From assembly GCA_006384855.1 (NCBI GenBank), contig VCJN01003216.1, positions 124,001-188,000 on the forward strand: DNA of 64,000 nt. The letters run 5' to 3'. The notes beneath the pieces were generated by a model that saw only the letters and a program-made list of their open reading frames with translations, did no database searches and was not told where the DNA came from. Positions 1-11,750 of this stretch are shown in pieces. Made by a program: the position numbers and the translations under genes. This DNA is from Tetraselmis striata. Its lineage: Eukaryota; Chlorophyta; Chlorodendrophyceae; Chlorodendrales; Chlorodendraceae. Each line of letters begins with the position of its first letter. Position 1 is the stretch's first letter.

Positions 1-60
1 CGGCATCGTGGATTACCAGGGGAATTCCCCACTGCGGGGTGCACTGTCCCATATGTACAG

Positions 61-1406
61 GTGAGTGACAAGGGCCTGGAGGTCTTGTGCGAAGGCATCA
101 CAGCGCACAGCCTGTATGCTGCGGGCAACCCCCTGGGCGCCATCGGCGCTGCATTCGGGGAGCTTGGGCGGGCCATGAGTAAGCAGCAAGAGGCTGGGGG
201 CCTGAAGAACCTGCGGAGCCTGAGCTTATCCGGGTGCACTGAAGTCACGGACCACGGCATCTCCAAGCTGAAGCACCTTGCCAGCCTAACCAGCCTCGAC
301 ATCCTGGGCTGCTGGATGGTCACCGGGCACGGCATTGCCAGTCTCACGTCTCTGCATGCCCTGGAGAGTTTGAGCATTGAGGTGTGAGCGCGCTGACGAT
401 TTTCCGCAGTATCCGCAACCGCTACGCGCTTCAGTTGCGTGTGAGTGCTTGTCTTTTGCGTCCGCCGCGCTCTACAGGTCAAGGAAGGATTGGACAACGC
501 TTGCCTTGGAGCCATCGCGTCGCTGGGGAGTCTCAAGCACCTGCGGATGGAGCGCTGTCACCTGGAGGTCACTGATCATGTGCGACTGGCTATCGGCTTC
601 GCCTGCCTGCCTGCCGCCGCAAGTATTGTCTAGCTAGATAGGAATCACTGAGAGTCTGGCCATCTTTTACATAGGGCATCGAGCAGCTGGAGCAGCTCCA
701 CCGCATTGAGCAGCTGGAGCTGACATACTGCACGGGCCTGTCTGACATCTTCATCGCCACCATCGGGCATCTGCCACAGCTGCTGTCTCTCAACCTGCTC
801 AAGTCGCAGACTGTCTCCCAAGGCGGGCTGGCAGCACTGAACACTCTGCGGAAGCTGCAGGAGCTGGACTTGACCGGCTGCCAAGACGTGAACGACATCG
901 TTTTCCTATGCCTCAAGCCCCTGCCTCTCACATCGCTCAGCCTGGCTTACTGCGGGACGTGGACGGACGAGGGCTTGGCCTCTCTTGCCGCCATGTCAAC
1001 GCTTCGGCACCTGGACATGGGTTACACCTGCACCGCCGTGACAGACACGTCCCTGGGGATTCTGTCGCGCGGCCTGACGGCGCTGTCCCACCTCAGCCTC
1101 CGCGGCGCGAGCCAGCTGAGCAACGCCGGCGTCGCGCATCTTGCCCACAACCAGAAGCTCGAGAGGCTGGACCTGGAGGGATGTATCGGCATCAGTGACG
1201 CTGCTGTGGCATCCATCTCACAGCTGCCCTCGCTCACGTCGCTCAACCTGCAGGAGTGCCATGAAATTGGTGCTGAAGGCGTGGCATGCTTGACCAAGCT
1301 GTCTGGACTGCGAGACCTCAACCTACTGGATTGCCCAGGAAGCTGCGCGGAGGTTGTCGAAAGTATTTCCAAGTTACCGTTCCTCATGAATCTCGCTGTT
1401 GGATAG
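61..1406 (+). CDS. Leucine-rich-repeat protein (AMN1/F-box-LRR type), 5' end outside window
   Basis: Three exons join in phase: 61-381, 478-579 and 675-1406 (stop TAG). The first begins after an AG at 59-60, so the start lies upstream of the window. The visible 384 residues are almost wholly cysteine-containing LRRs of the LxxLxLxxCxxVTDxGI type, for example LSLSGCTEVTDHGISKL and LDLEGCIGISDAAVASI. This repeat type is known from AMN1 and F-box/LRR substrate receptors, where the repeats form a curved protein-binding surface. No F-box is visible, but it would be in the missing N terminus. Function is therefore inferred only as protein-protein recognition. A TGTAA lies 190 bases after the stop. 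Both introns are under 100 bases and start GTGTGAG and GTGCGAC. Confidence 0.85.
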
Positions 1407-1596
1407 AGTCAGCGTAGCAGCTGGCAACCCCTGATGGGCTTGCCTGGTAGACGTTTCGCAGAAATGTGCGAGGAATAGATAGGCCAACGAGGTCTTGGAC
1501 AGGGTTCGCCGCAGGAATCTAATAGATACCAGAGCTTTAGTTGAGTTGTTTGGCTTGATTTCACTGCCCGCCGAGCAGGCCTGAGGGGCTCGGGTC

Positions 1597-1601
1597 TGTA
1601 A
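1597..1601 (+). terminator. TGTAA polyadenylation signal of the LRR gene
   Basis: TGTAA sits about 190 bases downstream of the LRR stop codon. In chlorophycean algae TGTAA replaces AATAAA as the poly(A) signal. The role here is inferred from position. Confidence 0.45.
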
Positions 1602-2168
1602 TAGGTACATCATGGAGCACATGGACAGCAAAGAACAACACTTGTTAAGTCTGAGAGAGGCAGGACAAACAACAGATGCAGGAGGCCTACCTCTTGCGGC
1701 ATCGACCTAGTACCCGCTAGTTTTCCACTCTGTTTTGCGCTAGTTTCCACTCTATGCAGCCCATTGGCTCCACAAACAGCTCAGACTCTTAAACCCAGGC
1801 GTAACCACACGGAGCCGTAAACGGCAGCACTGCAGTGTTTTTAACGCGCAGAGCTATTCCAGTGAGTCGGGGTAATCCCAACACCTGAGTTTTTCACAGT
1901 TGACAGGGAGCTTCGAGTAGTAGGAGCGACCCTCACTCCAGGAGAAGCCCAGAACGGCACACATGGCCAGGCCCACCAACGACAGCCAAGGAGACGGATG
2001 GCGGGTTGATGGACGCGAGCGAGCAGTAGCAGTAGCAGTAGTAGGAGGAGCAACACAATTCAGGCTGTGCTCGGATCTGTTAGACAGGGCGGGACGTATT
2101 GCCACTGCGTGGGGCCCGCACCCCAGTGGAGCCATCCATCGCCGCCACAATATGAAGGGAATGTGTGC

Positions 2169-2173
2169 TTACA
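2169..2173 (-). terminator. TGTAA polyadenylation signal of the lipase gene
   Basis: TTACA on the + strand is TGTAA on the minus strand, about 250 bases past the lipase stop. The role is inferred from position and from TGTAA use in chlorophytes. Confidence 0.4.
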
Positions 2174-2426
2174 TCCCGTTTATTTCATGAATCTGATTCT
2201 ACAGGTAGTCTCACATCATGCGGCATGCCAACACAATCAGCGGCGGCTCGTCATGCACTATCGACATGCGAATGACCGCGATCGCAGCGGCACCGTCCCA
2301 TCTACAAATAACATCACGTTGAAGTACCCGTAGCACTCATCTCATACACTCATCTCCTATCAACGGCAACGCTCCCCTTGACACACCTTGGTCGAAGTGT
2401 GTTCTAGCGGTGATCCTTGCAGGTCG

Positions 2427-4012
2427 TCATTCGCCCATGCTGTGCTGGGATGTCGCGCCAGGTGTGAGCTCCTTGTAGCCAGGCAACAGGGCCACGCGGC
2501 TGTTGAGGAGGCGCTGCCGGTCAAAAAGATGCCAGATGCTTTCAGAGGAAGGACTCGGGATGAACAGCTCCCAAATGATGAGCCAAAGGTCGCGACTCAT
2601 GCAGCGCTTCATGCACTTCATCTGCGGCCAGGAGGCCATCTCTATGCACCTCTTTGGGGCGCCCGTGTGCGGGCAGAAAGAGCGGATTATGTTGCTCAGC
2701 TTGTGCGCGGACAGCTGGAATGGAACGGTTGTCCCGATCCGAGTGGCCAGGAAGGCGGTCGTGCCCTTGAAGCTCAGAGTGGCAGCTGACAGCAGGTTCA
2801 TCAGCGTGATCTCTCCCAGCCCTGCCATGCATATGTGCGGCATAAAGTGGTCCTGTATGGGCGCCCATTTGGAGAAAGCCGCGCCATCCAGCACCGCGCA
2901 CAAGCGTGTGATGCTGCTGTACAGTGACAGCCCGAGCATGAGCTCCACAAAGATGAACATGATGAGCAGCAGGCTGAGCCAGTTCAGCCAACGGAACATG
3001 GAGGCGGCGAGGCACTTAACGACATGGCCACTGTCGATACTGTCCATCAGGTCAAGCTCAACCCTGACCACGCGGCCGATGTGTTTGTGGTGCATGTTGA
3101 TGGGGTTGGGCAGCGTGACGTAGCAGGTTATCTTTTCCCGCCAGTACTCGTGGCTGCCTCGTGTCTCTGCTTGCGAAAGGTACAGCTTTGGGCAACCGGG
3201 CGCCTCAAAGACGACGCACTGGTGGATCTCTGGCAGGCAGATGGTGATGGTGGTGGCCAGGAAGCCTCCCAGGCTGTGGCCGCAGGCAAACCACGCGTGC
3301 CGTGTCCCTGGACTGTCTGCCTGCAGCTGCAGCATCAGGTCCGCCACCACAGCACGCGCCTCCTCAGCGATGGCGAGCTCCTGGCCCCGTCGGTTGTGGC
3401 GCAGGATGCCGTAGTCGGCCGCGAGGTTTCCGCGATGCGTGGCTCGCGTGCCACGGAACGCGAAGACCGCGGGAGCCAGACGCTCCGGCAAGGGAGCGCC
3501 GCATTCCGGGCAGCTGCCCCCGCCCTCAGGCACCGCCTGCTCCTCGCCAATGAAAAGCAGCACGCGTAGTCCTGTAAGCCTGCGAGCAAATGTGCGCATG
3601 CCGTCAGTGCCTCCTGCCACGAACGGCTACCTCGATCCGTGATGAGCAAGTTAAATGGGAACTGAATCGTTTGGTTGGCGCGTAGGGGGTGCGGCTCAAA
3701 GGGGCACGACCGCAAAGAGCGCAATTTCGGGGTCGCGCATGGGGATGACAATCCCGCGTCGCGGCGCCGAGTGGCATCTCTGCTGCCACCCACGCTCCCC
3801 CCGCTCCAGGGGGCTCACCTGTCCTCGACGGCCTTCACCTCCAGGAGACGCAGCCCACCTGGCACAACTTGCTTCCTGCGTTTCCAGTTCGGCACGCCCG
3901 AGTAGTAGGCGGCGGCAGCAAGCTCATAGTGGCTTGGCGCCACACTGGAGCAGGCCGCCCCCAGGGTAGCGAGGCAGCGGCTGCAAGGCGGCGAGCCGGG
4001 TGACGCCGCCAT
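2427..4012 (-). CDS. Class-3-type lipase / alpha-beta hydrolase with a membrane segment
   Basis: Two exons, 4012-3819 and 3579-2427, join in phase (AG + G across the junction) to about 448 residues. Exon 2 has the fungal-lipase (Lipase_3) hallmarks: AVFAFRGTR, the strand and oxyanion region, then about 70 residues later the nucleophile elbow CGHSLGGFLA (GxSxG) followed by HQCVVFEAPG. Family members hydrolyse acyl esters of glycerolipids. The catalytic Asp and His cannot be placed with certainty. A strongly hydrophobic stretch (WLNWLSLLLIMFIFVELM) near residue 270 suggests membrane anchoring, unusual for the soluble members. The N terminus (MAASPGSPPCSRC) is Ala/Ser-rich. The intron acceptor is chosen because it restores the frame; the open frame continuing to 3620 is a GTG-initiated artefact with a stop just upstream. 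Confidence 0.8.
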
Positions 4013-4995
4013 GACGCCTCGCCACTCGCGGCTTACCCCTGCGGCGCCGTGGTAGATATAATGGAGGGGGGGCCCGGGGGGGGCAGCGACCTCTAGCTGT
4101 GTTGTGTCAGCTGAGACTTCGCAGATTGTGGGTCGCCAGAGCTTGTTACTACTATAGTACCACCCTCCGCTTAGTTGTGCTGGACAACGCGTTCTGTTTT
4201 ACCTTGGTTGTACTGAGCAACTCGATTTTCGCCGGCAAATGATGTAGCGCGCAGGGCATTGTTGAGTCACGGTCAAGATCGTTGCACGCGCCATGGCGTC
4301 ACCTACACGTAGGATATTATCACGCATCGAGTAAAGGACGACGGCGGGCCGTGTGAAAGCACAAGATCCTGGGGAAGTCTGCACTAATCCTTTTAAGCTG
4401 GTGAATCTGTTACACTGTGCTGGATTCGTTACGCGGTTTCAGTGCTGGGACCATCCTCTGTGGCTTGTCCATGTACAGTAGTTATGATCTTCAAGGGCGC
4501 TTGTCTCCTTGCGCAAATATCCGTCACTACTGTCCAGCTACCACGGACGCTAACCTCTGCTCGCGTTGACCCGTCTCCCAGCGTTCGGGAGCAAGAAGGC
4601 TGTAGTACAAAAGTGCTGCATTTCGCGGCCATATGTCATGCGGAGGCTGCACCAAGGCCACTTGTAAGATAGCAGGCACCCAGAAAAGTGTCCGAATTCC
4701 ACCTGTCATGCCCACGCCAGCACCCAAGCTGGCATTCCGGTGATGTAATAGTCAATGAAGCAAACGCAAAGTTCCCAGCAACGTTTCTCAATACAGTACA
4801 GATGATGTGGCATGTCAACGCTTCATCTCAAGTGGCCTTGCCACGACTTTCACACAGTGAACATGGAAGAGCCGCAACCCGGCGGTCAGCAGTAGAGTGG
4901 CTCCGTCAGTGACCGTTGTTGAGTGGCCTTTGCTACAAGTACAGTAGACATACAAGCGCATAATCGTACAAGAAGAGGGGAGGCAAACATGAGGT
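4013..4995. other. Intergenic region between lipase 5' end and creatininase 3' end
   Basis: Both flanking genes are on the minus strand, so this should contain the lipase promoter and the creatininase 3' untranslated region. There is a G-run near 4065-4082 and no long convincing reading frame or RNA gene. I see no clear TATA element. Confidence 0.4.
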
Positions 4996-6770
4996 CTACT
5001 GCTGCGCTGCTTGAGGCTCGCCAGCCGTGAGCGCCTCCTCTGCACTGCCAACAGGATCAGCAGGAGGGGCAGTCCAGCCGCCTGCATCCGCAGCAGGTCT
5101 GAAGAAGGCCATAGGGAAGGCGTCCACCTCCGCCAGAAGCTCCGACAGCTTGGCTGCTGCATGCTCCACGAGTGCTTCACCCTTCTCGGGCGTGGCTGCG
5201 GCAGCGTTACCCGTGGCGCCTGCAGTGCAGCACCAGGCAACGCGCAGCTTTTTGACAGGACGCCAGCGTCTGCTGCAAGCTAAGCGGGATACGAGAAAGG
5301 GACGAGACAGGCACGGGTCCATGAGGCACCGCAGCAGCGCACCAGAGGGGTGCAGATCGTGCGACATCCAGCCAAACCCAACGCCACCCTCGGGCAACAG
5401 GTGCTGGAAGCGCTCCGCGAGCTCCACCGAGCTCGCCTCAAAGTTGGCAGCGAGGTGTGGGCGGACGAGATCTGGCTGCAGGTGCATCATCATCGACGTC
5501 TCGATCTCGCCCCCGTGGATGCCATGCAGCTGCTCGTGAGCGGACACAATGCCCCGGGGAAGGCCAAAGCCAAACCAGCTGAGCACCACCACCAGCATGC
5601 CATGCCGCACGCGCAGCTCCCGCGCTACGATGTCCATTATCTGCGGCTGCCCGCCATGGCTGTTGAAGATTACCATCTTACGAATGCCGGCGCGGTGGAC
5701 CGACTCGCCGATGTCCAGCCACAAACTGCCATGGGCGGCACGGCGGCAGTAGTTTGCTGCCAGTCAGATACTTGTGGGAACACCAGCAGGCCGGCCAGTG
5801 GCTTGCCTGGCTGCAAGCAAGAGGCCGGCGTATCGCACCTGGTGAGCGTCTGGGCGCTGAGCGACAGCGTGCCTGGGAAGGCGGTGTGCTCGTCCGATTT
5901 CCCTATTGGCTGCATTGGCAGCACCGTGAGCGGCAGCGCAGGGTCCGCCAGCTCAAGCGCGCGCTTCAGGATCCCCTGGTTAATGTGCATGTCCACGGAG
6001 CATGGCAGATGCGGACCATGCTGCTCAATGGCCGACACCTGATGGCGCAGCACGTACGGCATCCTAGTCAGCAGTGCCGTGGCTGGCATTGAGGCGCAGG
6101 CAAGGGCTGCAGCTTGCGGGGGGGGGGGAGGGGGGGGGAGGGGGGGGGAGTACCGGCAGGATGGCAATCGGATCCACCCCGGAATCTTTCATCATGCGAA
6201 AATCCTCCGTGGTCATCTCGTACCATATCCTGAGCGGCAGCTTCTCCCCGTCTCCATTTGTCATGTGGTGGCGTGCAGGTGAAGACTGCTGCCCATGTTT
6301 GGACGATGCGGGTTCGTGTCCTGAGGCGCTCGGGCCGCCTGTGTCAGTGGAGCTGAAATGCAACTTGCTGGCTCAAGGTCTCCATGTCCCTCAAGTACCT
6401 CCAACCCCTCCCCCCAAGTCCTTCCAATCCCTCACCCCCCAGCACCCGCGTGCGCTGTGTTCAAATCTTGACAAGACACCCTCAGAGACAGCGACAGCAG
6501 GCTCGACAGACCTTCGGACGCTTCGCCCTCCTCGCCCTCGCCCTCGTCCAGGAAGCACGCAGCAGAGTCCTTGCACACCGGACCGTGCTGGCTCTCGCGC
6601 ATGGACCACAGGCGGCGCCGTGGGCAGCCTCCCCCCCTCGCACCAGCGGCGGCACGCTGACGACGCGGTTCCGGCAAACGGGCGCCGCCTGCCGCGGGCA
6701 GGCCGCTCCGCACACAAGGGCGGCTCGCAGCCATCAGGGCAGCCAGGCTGGGCGGTGTCGGCCTCTGCAC
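4996..6770 (-). CDS. Creatininase-family amidohydrolase
   Basis: Exons 6285-6154, 6038-5839, 5725-5343 and 5219-4996 join in phase. A possible first exon 6770-6480 also ends in phase and would supply an Arg/Ala-rich, transit-like N terminus, giving about 409 residues; otherwise Met at 6264 starts a 305-residue protein. Family metal ligands are present: AIEQHGPHLPCSVD (Glu, His, Asp), FNSHGGQ and HGGEIETS. The C-terminal block HDLHPSG/ATGNAAAATPEKGE matches the family and shows that the open stretch 5342-5220 is an intron, not coding. The family hydrolyses cyclic or small amides (creatinine, or formamides in bacterial riboflavin/F420 and mycofactocin contexts); the algal substrate is unknown. 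The intron after 6154 starts GTACT and then runs into about 30 bases of nearly pure C. Confidence 0.85.
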
Positions 6771-7646
6771 AGGACGTGCGCTCGTGGTACGGTGAGTACC
6801 TGTATATGCAAAGTAGGCGCCGCTATCTAGACCTCGCTGCCGGACAATTACTGCTTGCCTGTTTATTTAGTTGGGAAAGTATGGCAATCAGCCGCGATTC
6901 TAAAGCTGCGACACCTACCGCCGCGCGGCAGGGTGGCGACATAAAATTGCTGCTGTGCCGTCGCCCGCCAGAACCCTGCGGGCCTCGGGGGGCGCGGGTC
7001 CAGGTGGTGTCCCAACCAAATAATGTCGAGAAGTCGCTACAGGCAGCGAAGACTACCCGTTATAAGTACCGTTATCCTTGCTCCTTCCACTACGACGTAC
7101 TGTTGCAGGGCAGGTATAGTATAAGTGGTGGTGCTGATGGAAGTGATGAGGAGGATGACGCCAAACGACGCGGCGGAAAAGGACGCTAAATAATATATAT
7201 TACATGAGCTAGCAGCAGAAGGCGATATCGGAAATCACCAAAATAAAAGGCAATCAGAAAGGACGCTAAATAATGGTGGGGCTAAGTAGGAATGCTGCTG
7301 GAGGACGCCGCGAGTTTCGATGCTCCGAAACCAAAAGACGATATCTCCGCAGGATATCCCCCCCCGGCTCCCGCCCCCGCCCCCCCCCCCACCAAGGAAG
7401 AGATAGAAACCTCGCGTCCGCCATATAATATTTTTTCGTTCGTCCTAAAATACTTCTCTGTCGTGCTGATCGATGCGTATTTCTCGCGAATGCGCCAAGC
7501 TCGCACGCGCATTATCGCGTAGCGTGCTCGTACCGCTTGACAAGTCTTCTGCCTGGCGCGACTCTGGAACGGTCGCCACGTTGGCACGTTCTGCACGGTG
7601 GTGACACACAGTTGCGACAGCTCACGCCTTTCTCGCACGTGTCCTG
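6771..7646. other. Divergent intergenic/promoter region
   Basis: It separates the creatininase gene (-) from the GNAT gene (+) and should contain both promoters. It holds a copy of a 75 bp dispersed repeat (7196-7270) with a short direct repeat of GGACGCTAAATAAT at both sides (about 7181 and 7261). An AT-rich CATATAATATT at about 7422 could be a TATA element for the GNAT gene but is 220 bases before the chosen ATG. Confidence 0.4.
7196..7270 (+). repeat. Short dispersed repeat, copy 1 of 3
   Basis: The core TTACATGAGCTAGC..GCGATATC..AATCACC recurs at 11232-11315 in the same orientation and at 48222-48296 inverted. The copy is flanked by GGACGCTAAATAAT on both sides, which may be a duplicated target site. 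No coding capacity. A small non-autonomous element is the simplest reading. Confidence 0.6.
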
Positions 7647-9631
7647 GTGGCAATGCGGCTTCTCCGGTTCCCACCGTCGTCCGAGGCGCTACCGCCGGGA
7701 GCTGGCTATCGGGCCCCCGCTTCTGCGCGGCACGGTCTCGCTGTCAGCGGCCTGCGGACGCCGCTGCGCCATGGCACACTGCCAACGCGTTGCGCAGCAG
7801 TACCAGGACAGCGCAAGCAGCGAAGGGTTTCAGCGGACACATTAGAGGGACTGGAGGAGGAGCTGACGGAGGGGCAGCTATGCCTTATGACCGGAGAGCC
7901 GGACGCGTGCGGGTACATTGCTAGGCCAGTAGGTGAGATATTTAAATGACAAACCGCATCATACCATGCCTTCCGGTCATAAGGCATTAACAAGCCCCAT
8001 CCAACTTCACACTCTGGCCCGTTGCTGCAGGCCATGCTGACCTCGAAGCCTGCGAGCAGCTCCTGCGCTCCGTCCATTTTGACACTAGCACACAGGACTG
8101 GTCCATGATCATGCGCTACAGCAAGGATGACGTCTACGGCGTCTTCCATCGCGATTGTATGGTAGGCCTTGTGTCCGCGGTCCCATACGCCAGCAGCGAG
8201 CAGGTAGCATCAGCGGCAGCGGAGAGGTTTGGTTGGCTCGGCAATGTCGTGGTGCACCCGGACTACCGGCGCAAAGGGCTGGCTCACATGCTGCTCAGCT
8301 ACGGTATTCGCTTCCTGAAGGCCCGTCACAACTGCGAGTGCGTGCTGCTGGATGCTTCTTCCATGGGCAAGCCTGGTGTGTGCGCATCAGACTCTCCACC
8401 GATGCGTTTTCCTGTTGCTCCTAGTGCCCTGTACTTTTCATGATGAGTGTGCACGGCACACATTGCCGACTTTACGGCTTACCTTACCAACCCCATTACA
8501 TCACCACCGCATCAATTTATGACAACTGCAACCGCACTCCCGAAGCCGGGAAACGATATCAGTGGCCAGGCAGCCCCTTCCCTGCCACCCGGCTTTCAGC
8601 TGCGATATCACGCTTCTTGCTGACTCCCCACATGTTTGTCACATGCGCAGTGTACAGCAAGCTCGGTTTCAAGGACTGCGCCCTCGTGCATAGGATGCGG
8701 ATTGTGGATGCGGGCGCAGCAGAAGCGTGGGCACATCAAGGCGCCCGCGGTCACGGTGCGAGCACAGAGTGTTTCACCATTGAGCCCCTGCGGCGTGAGG
8801 CCATGCCAGATGTTTTGGCACTGGATTGCGAGGTGTTTGGCGGCGACAGGTGATGTCGGCTGGTCATCCATTAGCTCCTAGTACGTCATGTCAGAGCTCT
8901 TCATTTTATCGCACCCCTTATGCACACCTGCGAATTGAAACATGACATTCATTGTAATGCGCCGCGCCGCGTATACGTTGCCTGGCCGTCATTTTACTGT
9001 TAGTCCTAAATGCGCAGGAGCCTTCTTCTGGAAGAATGGATGAGTCACATACCCGGCACAAGTTTCCAGGCACGAGACGCCGATGGTAGACTACAAGGCT
9101 ATAGCTTGTCACATTCCAGAGAGGTTTGTACTTTGGACCTGCCCTGGGGTCACATGCTCCTGCTCTCCAACCCCGCATGGCGCTCACACAGAGTATGGAC
9201 CCTCTGCAGCTGACACTGTGGTGGCTGACGAATGCACTGATGTGCGCGGTCTTCCTGCATCGCCTTGAATGCACAACCTGCAGGAGTGTGACTATGTCGG
9301 ACCAGTGGTGGCGACGGAATGGGATGTTGCCCGAGCACTGATGAGAGCCTCTCTGTCTCAACTTCTTCACGCCGGGCGCCGGAAAGAAGTGGTAATTATG
9401 GTATTAGGGGGGCTCACTGAGGACTGTGAGGCGTGGCAACCAGAAAACAAAACAGCGTTGGGTGTGGATTGGGCAATGGAGCTTGCCATGTATGCGGGCT
9501 GCGTCTGTGATGAGACAACCACGCGGCAAGCGCTGCATGCTGCTGATTCGGATGAGTCGGATGTGTACAACAGCCGGCACCCGGGAAGGCTGGATTTCAC
9601 CGTGGCGTGTGGTTCCCTTGATCTGGGCTAG
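7647..9631 (+). CDS. Double GNAT-fold acetyltransferase
   Basis: Exons 7647-7932, 8031-8375, 8651-8849, 9018-9123 and 9284-9631 join in phase to 427 residues. After an Arg/Ala-rich N terminus (about 60 residues, plausibly organellar targeting) comes a GNAT domain: WLGNVVVHPDYRRKGLAHML is the acetyl-CoA-binding motif A (R-x-x-G-x-A) and GKP-VYSKLGF, split by intron 2, is the usual C-terminal GNAT strand. The C-terminal part (GRLQGYSLSHSR through DYVGPVVATEWDVARALM) matches the second, YitH/Acetyltransf_18-like GNAT half seen in tandem GNAT proteins. Such enzymes transfer acetyl from acetyl-CoA to an amine; the substrate is not predictable here. The start is the first in-frame Met of the open frame; a downstream Met is not excluded. 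Confidence 0.85.
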
Positions 9632-10139
9632 CTGCATACTTGCCTGCCTTTCGCATTTTGCCTGAGGCGTGTACAGCCATGCGCTTGGGGACCTTCTTCG
9701 CCCAGGCGTGAAATTGTATATGCCAATGCGTACCTGCAAGCCTTGCGGATACGAAAGACATTCCGCAACAACGCACACGGAGGGTGACATTCCTGCATGA
9801 GCATTCCTACGAATGTATATGTATTCTGTCAATGTTGCCAATGATTTGTGTCTATTTTACTTGGATATTCAATAACTGCTTATTGCCCAACAACTGTATA
9901 CACTCTGCATTTAGGCACTAAGAGCCGTTTTCGCACTTGAATCCACCCGGACTACATATTTACCGCAGGCAATTCTTGATCCACAGTGTTGTCCCTTTGT
10001 GTTTTTCAATTGGAAAACAAAAAAGAAAGAGAAATTTCTTGGCGGGGTCGCGGCGGCTCGTGCGGCACGTGATGGTGTTCCTGTGTTCCTGCGAGTGCGT
10101 CGCGTCGCTCGTCAGCCTGTGTTGCTATGACCCTGGTCA

Positions 10140-10440
10140 TCGTCTGCAAGCGCCCTCGCCGCCGCTGATGGCCCACCCCTGGGCGGTGGTACCCTTTGGT
10201 TTTCCTGTTCCCCTTTCGGGTTTTTCTGGTCGTTTCTTGGCTTCCCTGGACCCTTTTGTTCCTTGGCGACTTAATGACTTCCTGGTTCTCATGGCTCTTC
10301 CTTAGTTCTTGGCTCCCTCGCCTGCTGGACCCTTGGTTTCAGGCTTATATCTCTCTTTTGCTGGCAACCTTTCACAATTGCTTTAGTTCTGCTTTTAGTG
10401 CGTGCGTGCTACAGCACTGATGTAAGGATAGGGAAATAGT
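10140..10440 (+). repeat. Dispersed repeat ending in TGTAA, copy 1
   Basis: It resembles 16195-16440 in the same orientation: both have a (TTCTTGGCTCCCT)-like C/T-rich stretch, CAGGCTT..TTTTGCTGGCAACCTTTCA, then a Cys/Ser-poor tail ending GATGTAA. The terminal TGTAA suggests the 3' end of a transcribed element. The element type is not known. Confidence 0.6.
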
Positions 10441-11231
10441 TCTTGCCCATAGACCGGGGAGCTTTGTAGCTCAGTGGAAGCGCCAAAACCAACAGTGTTT
10501 GCCCATCATGGCCTTAAACACAAACGGATGTAGTATACACGGGAATGGCGCGTTGATTGGATTTCACGACGTTGCTGAATTTGGAGCTGGATATGATGCT
10601 GAATATGGCGCCTGGTTTGCCACAACAATTGAGGCGGAGAAGGGTGTGCCAGGATAGATTGATAGATATTACGGTCGTGGCGCATACAAACAATGTCTGG
10701 ATCAAAACATCAGTAACGTCAAAAAAACCGACGATATGAGCATCATGCGCCTGGCGGCCATTGTGATGTCAGGTACGTTGTTGCCATTGTCTTCCTGTCT
10801 GCCAGCACTGATTGTTACCAGCAATACATGTGCGACTAGGAGCGACACATGATCGATCTGCTGCTCATCAAGGCTCACCCAAATATTCAATCAATATTTC
10901 AAAAAGGAACTCGTTTTCGCGTAGTCAGTTTCCGTATTGATACGCCAGCAAACGTACAAGCACACTCATGGTGATGATGATATACATGTATACTAGCGCG
11001 TAGGTGACAAACAATTTGAAACGGTCGGCGGTGCCTGGCCGTGTTTTGCCAACCTTTTCTCGTTTCTATTCTATTTCATTCCATGTTTTTATTTCATTCT
11101 TTTCTGCTATTACTAGTCTGTTCTATTCTATTCTACACTGTGCTAGCTGCTGAAGTTGTATTGTTTCAAATGGAGGGGGCTATGTGGTTTGCCGAAAAGG
11201 CGCGTCGGTTGGTGAACGTGGTAGGCGGGGC

Positions 11232-11315
11232 GTGAATATTAATTACATGAGCTAGCTGCAAGAGGCGATATCAGAAAATCACCAGAAAAGGACAATCGGA
11301 AAGGTCGGAATGGGC
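11232..11315 (+). repeat. Short dispersed repeat, copy 2 of 3
   Basis: Same core as at 7196-7270 (TTACATGAGCTAGCTGCAAG, GCGATATC, AATCACCAGAAAAGGACAAT). It differs by small indels, so it is an old copy. Confidence 0.6.
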
Positions 11316-11750
11316 GTGAAGATGCAAGATAAGGATAGCAGATAAACCCGCTAGTTTTAATAAAAAAATCTACTTCGAGTGGGATCGACTCACAGCGTCA
11401 TGCTGGAGTCGACCGCGCTCGTTTTATGTGCGGTACCGTAGTTTTTCTTTGTCAAAATTGTGGGTGTTGAAGCACATCCGTACTACCGCGGACTTAGTAC
11501 GGTGTGTAGCTACGTGCGTTGCATGCGCGCCACATTTGTGTAGCGTGTCGCAGCCGAACGCGCGCAGCGCGCGCCAGGCGGAAGGAAACCCCAACTACTG
11601 GTAGTAAACATTTCAAAGGGAGGGAGCTGTATGTGTGGTTTGCCGAGCTCGATCATCTTGGGGCACGGCGAAGGAGGACACCGGCCGGCCTGAGGGGCAT
11701 AGGAGAGACGGTTTAGAAACCGGGGCCGGGCACCGGGCCCGGAGGGGAAG

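Larger units (their letters stand above)
1407..2426. other. Convergent intergenic region
   Basis: This lies between the 3' ends of the LRR gene (+) and the lipase gene (-). It should hold both 3' untranslated regions; TGTAA occurs for both. CAG/GTA-type short repeats around 2025-2045 give leucine-run frames on the minus strand that look like noise. I see no gene. Confidence 0.5.
9632..11750. other. Intergenic region with dispersed repeats
   Basis: No supportable gene. It contains a TGTAA-ended repeat at 10140-10440, a 75 bp repeat at 11232-11315 and T-rich stretches around 11060-11130 that create hydrophobic false frames. The GNAT 3' untranslated region should lie in its first few hundred bases. 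Confidence 0.4.

Noticed and set aside
5220-5342. Coding sequence within the open creatininase exon
   Set aside because: The stretch is open in frame, but it starts GTGCGC, ends TGCAG, and removing it restores the conserved HPSG-ATGNAAAAT block in phase.
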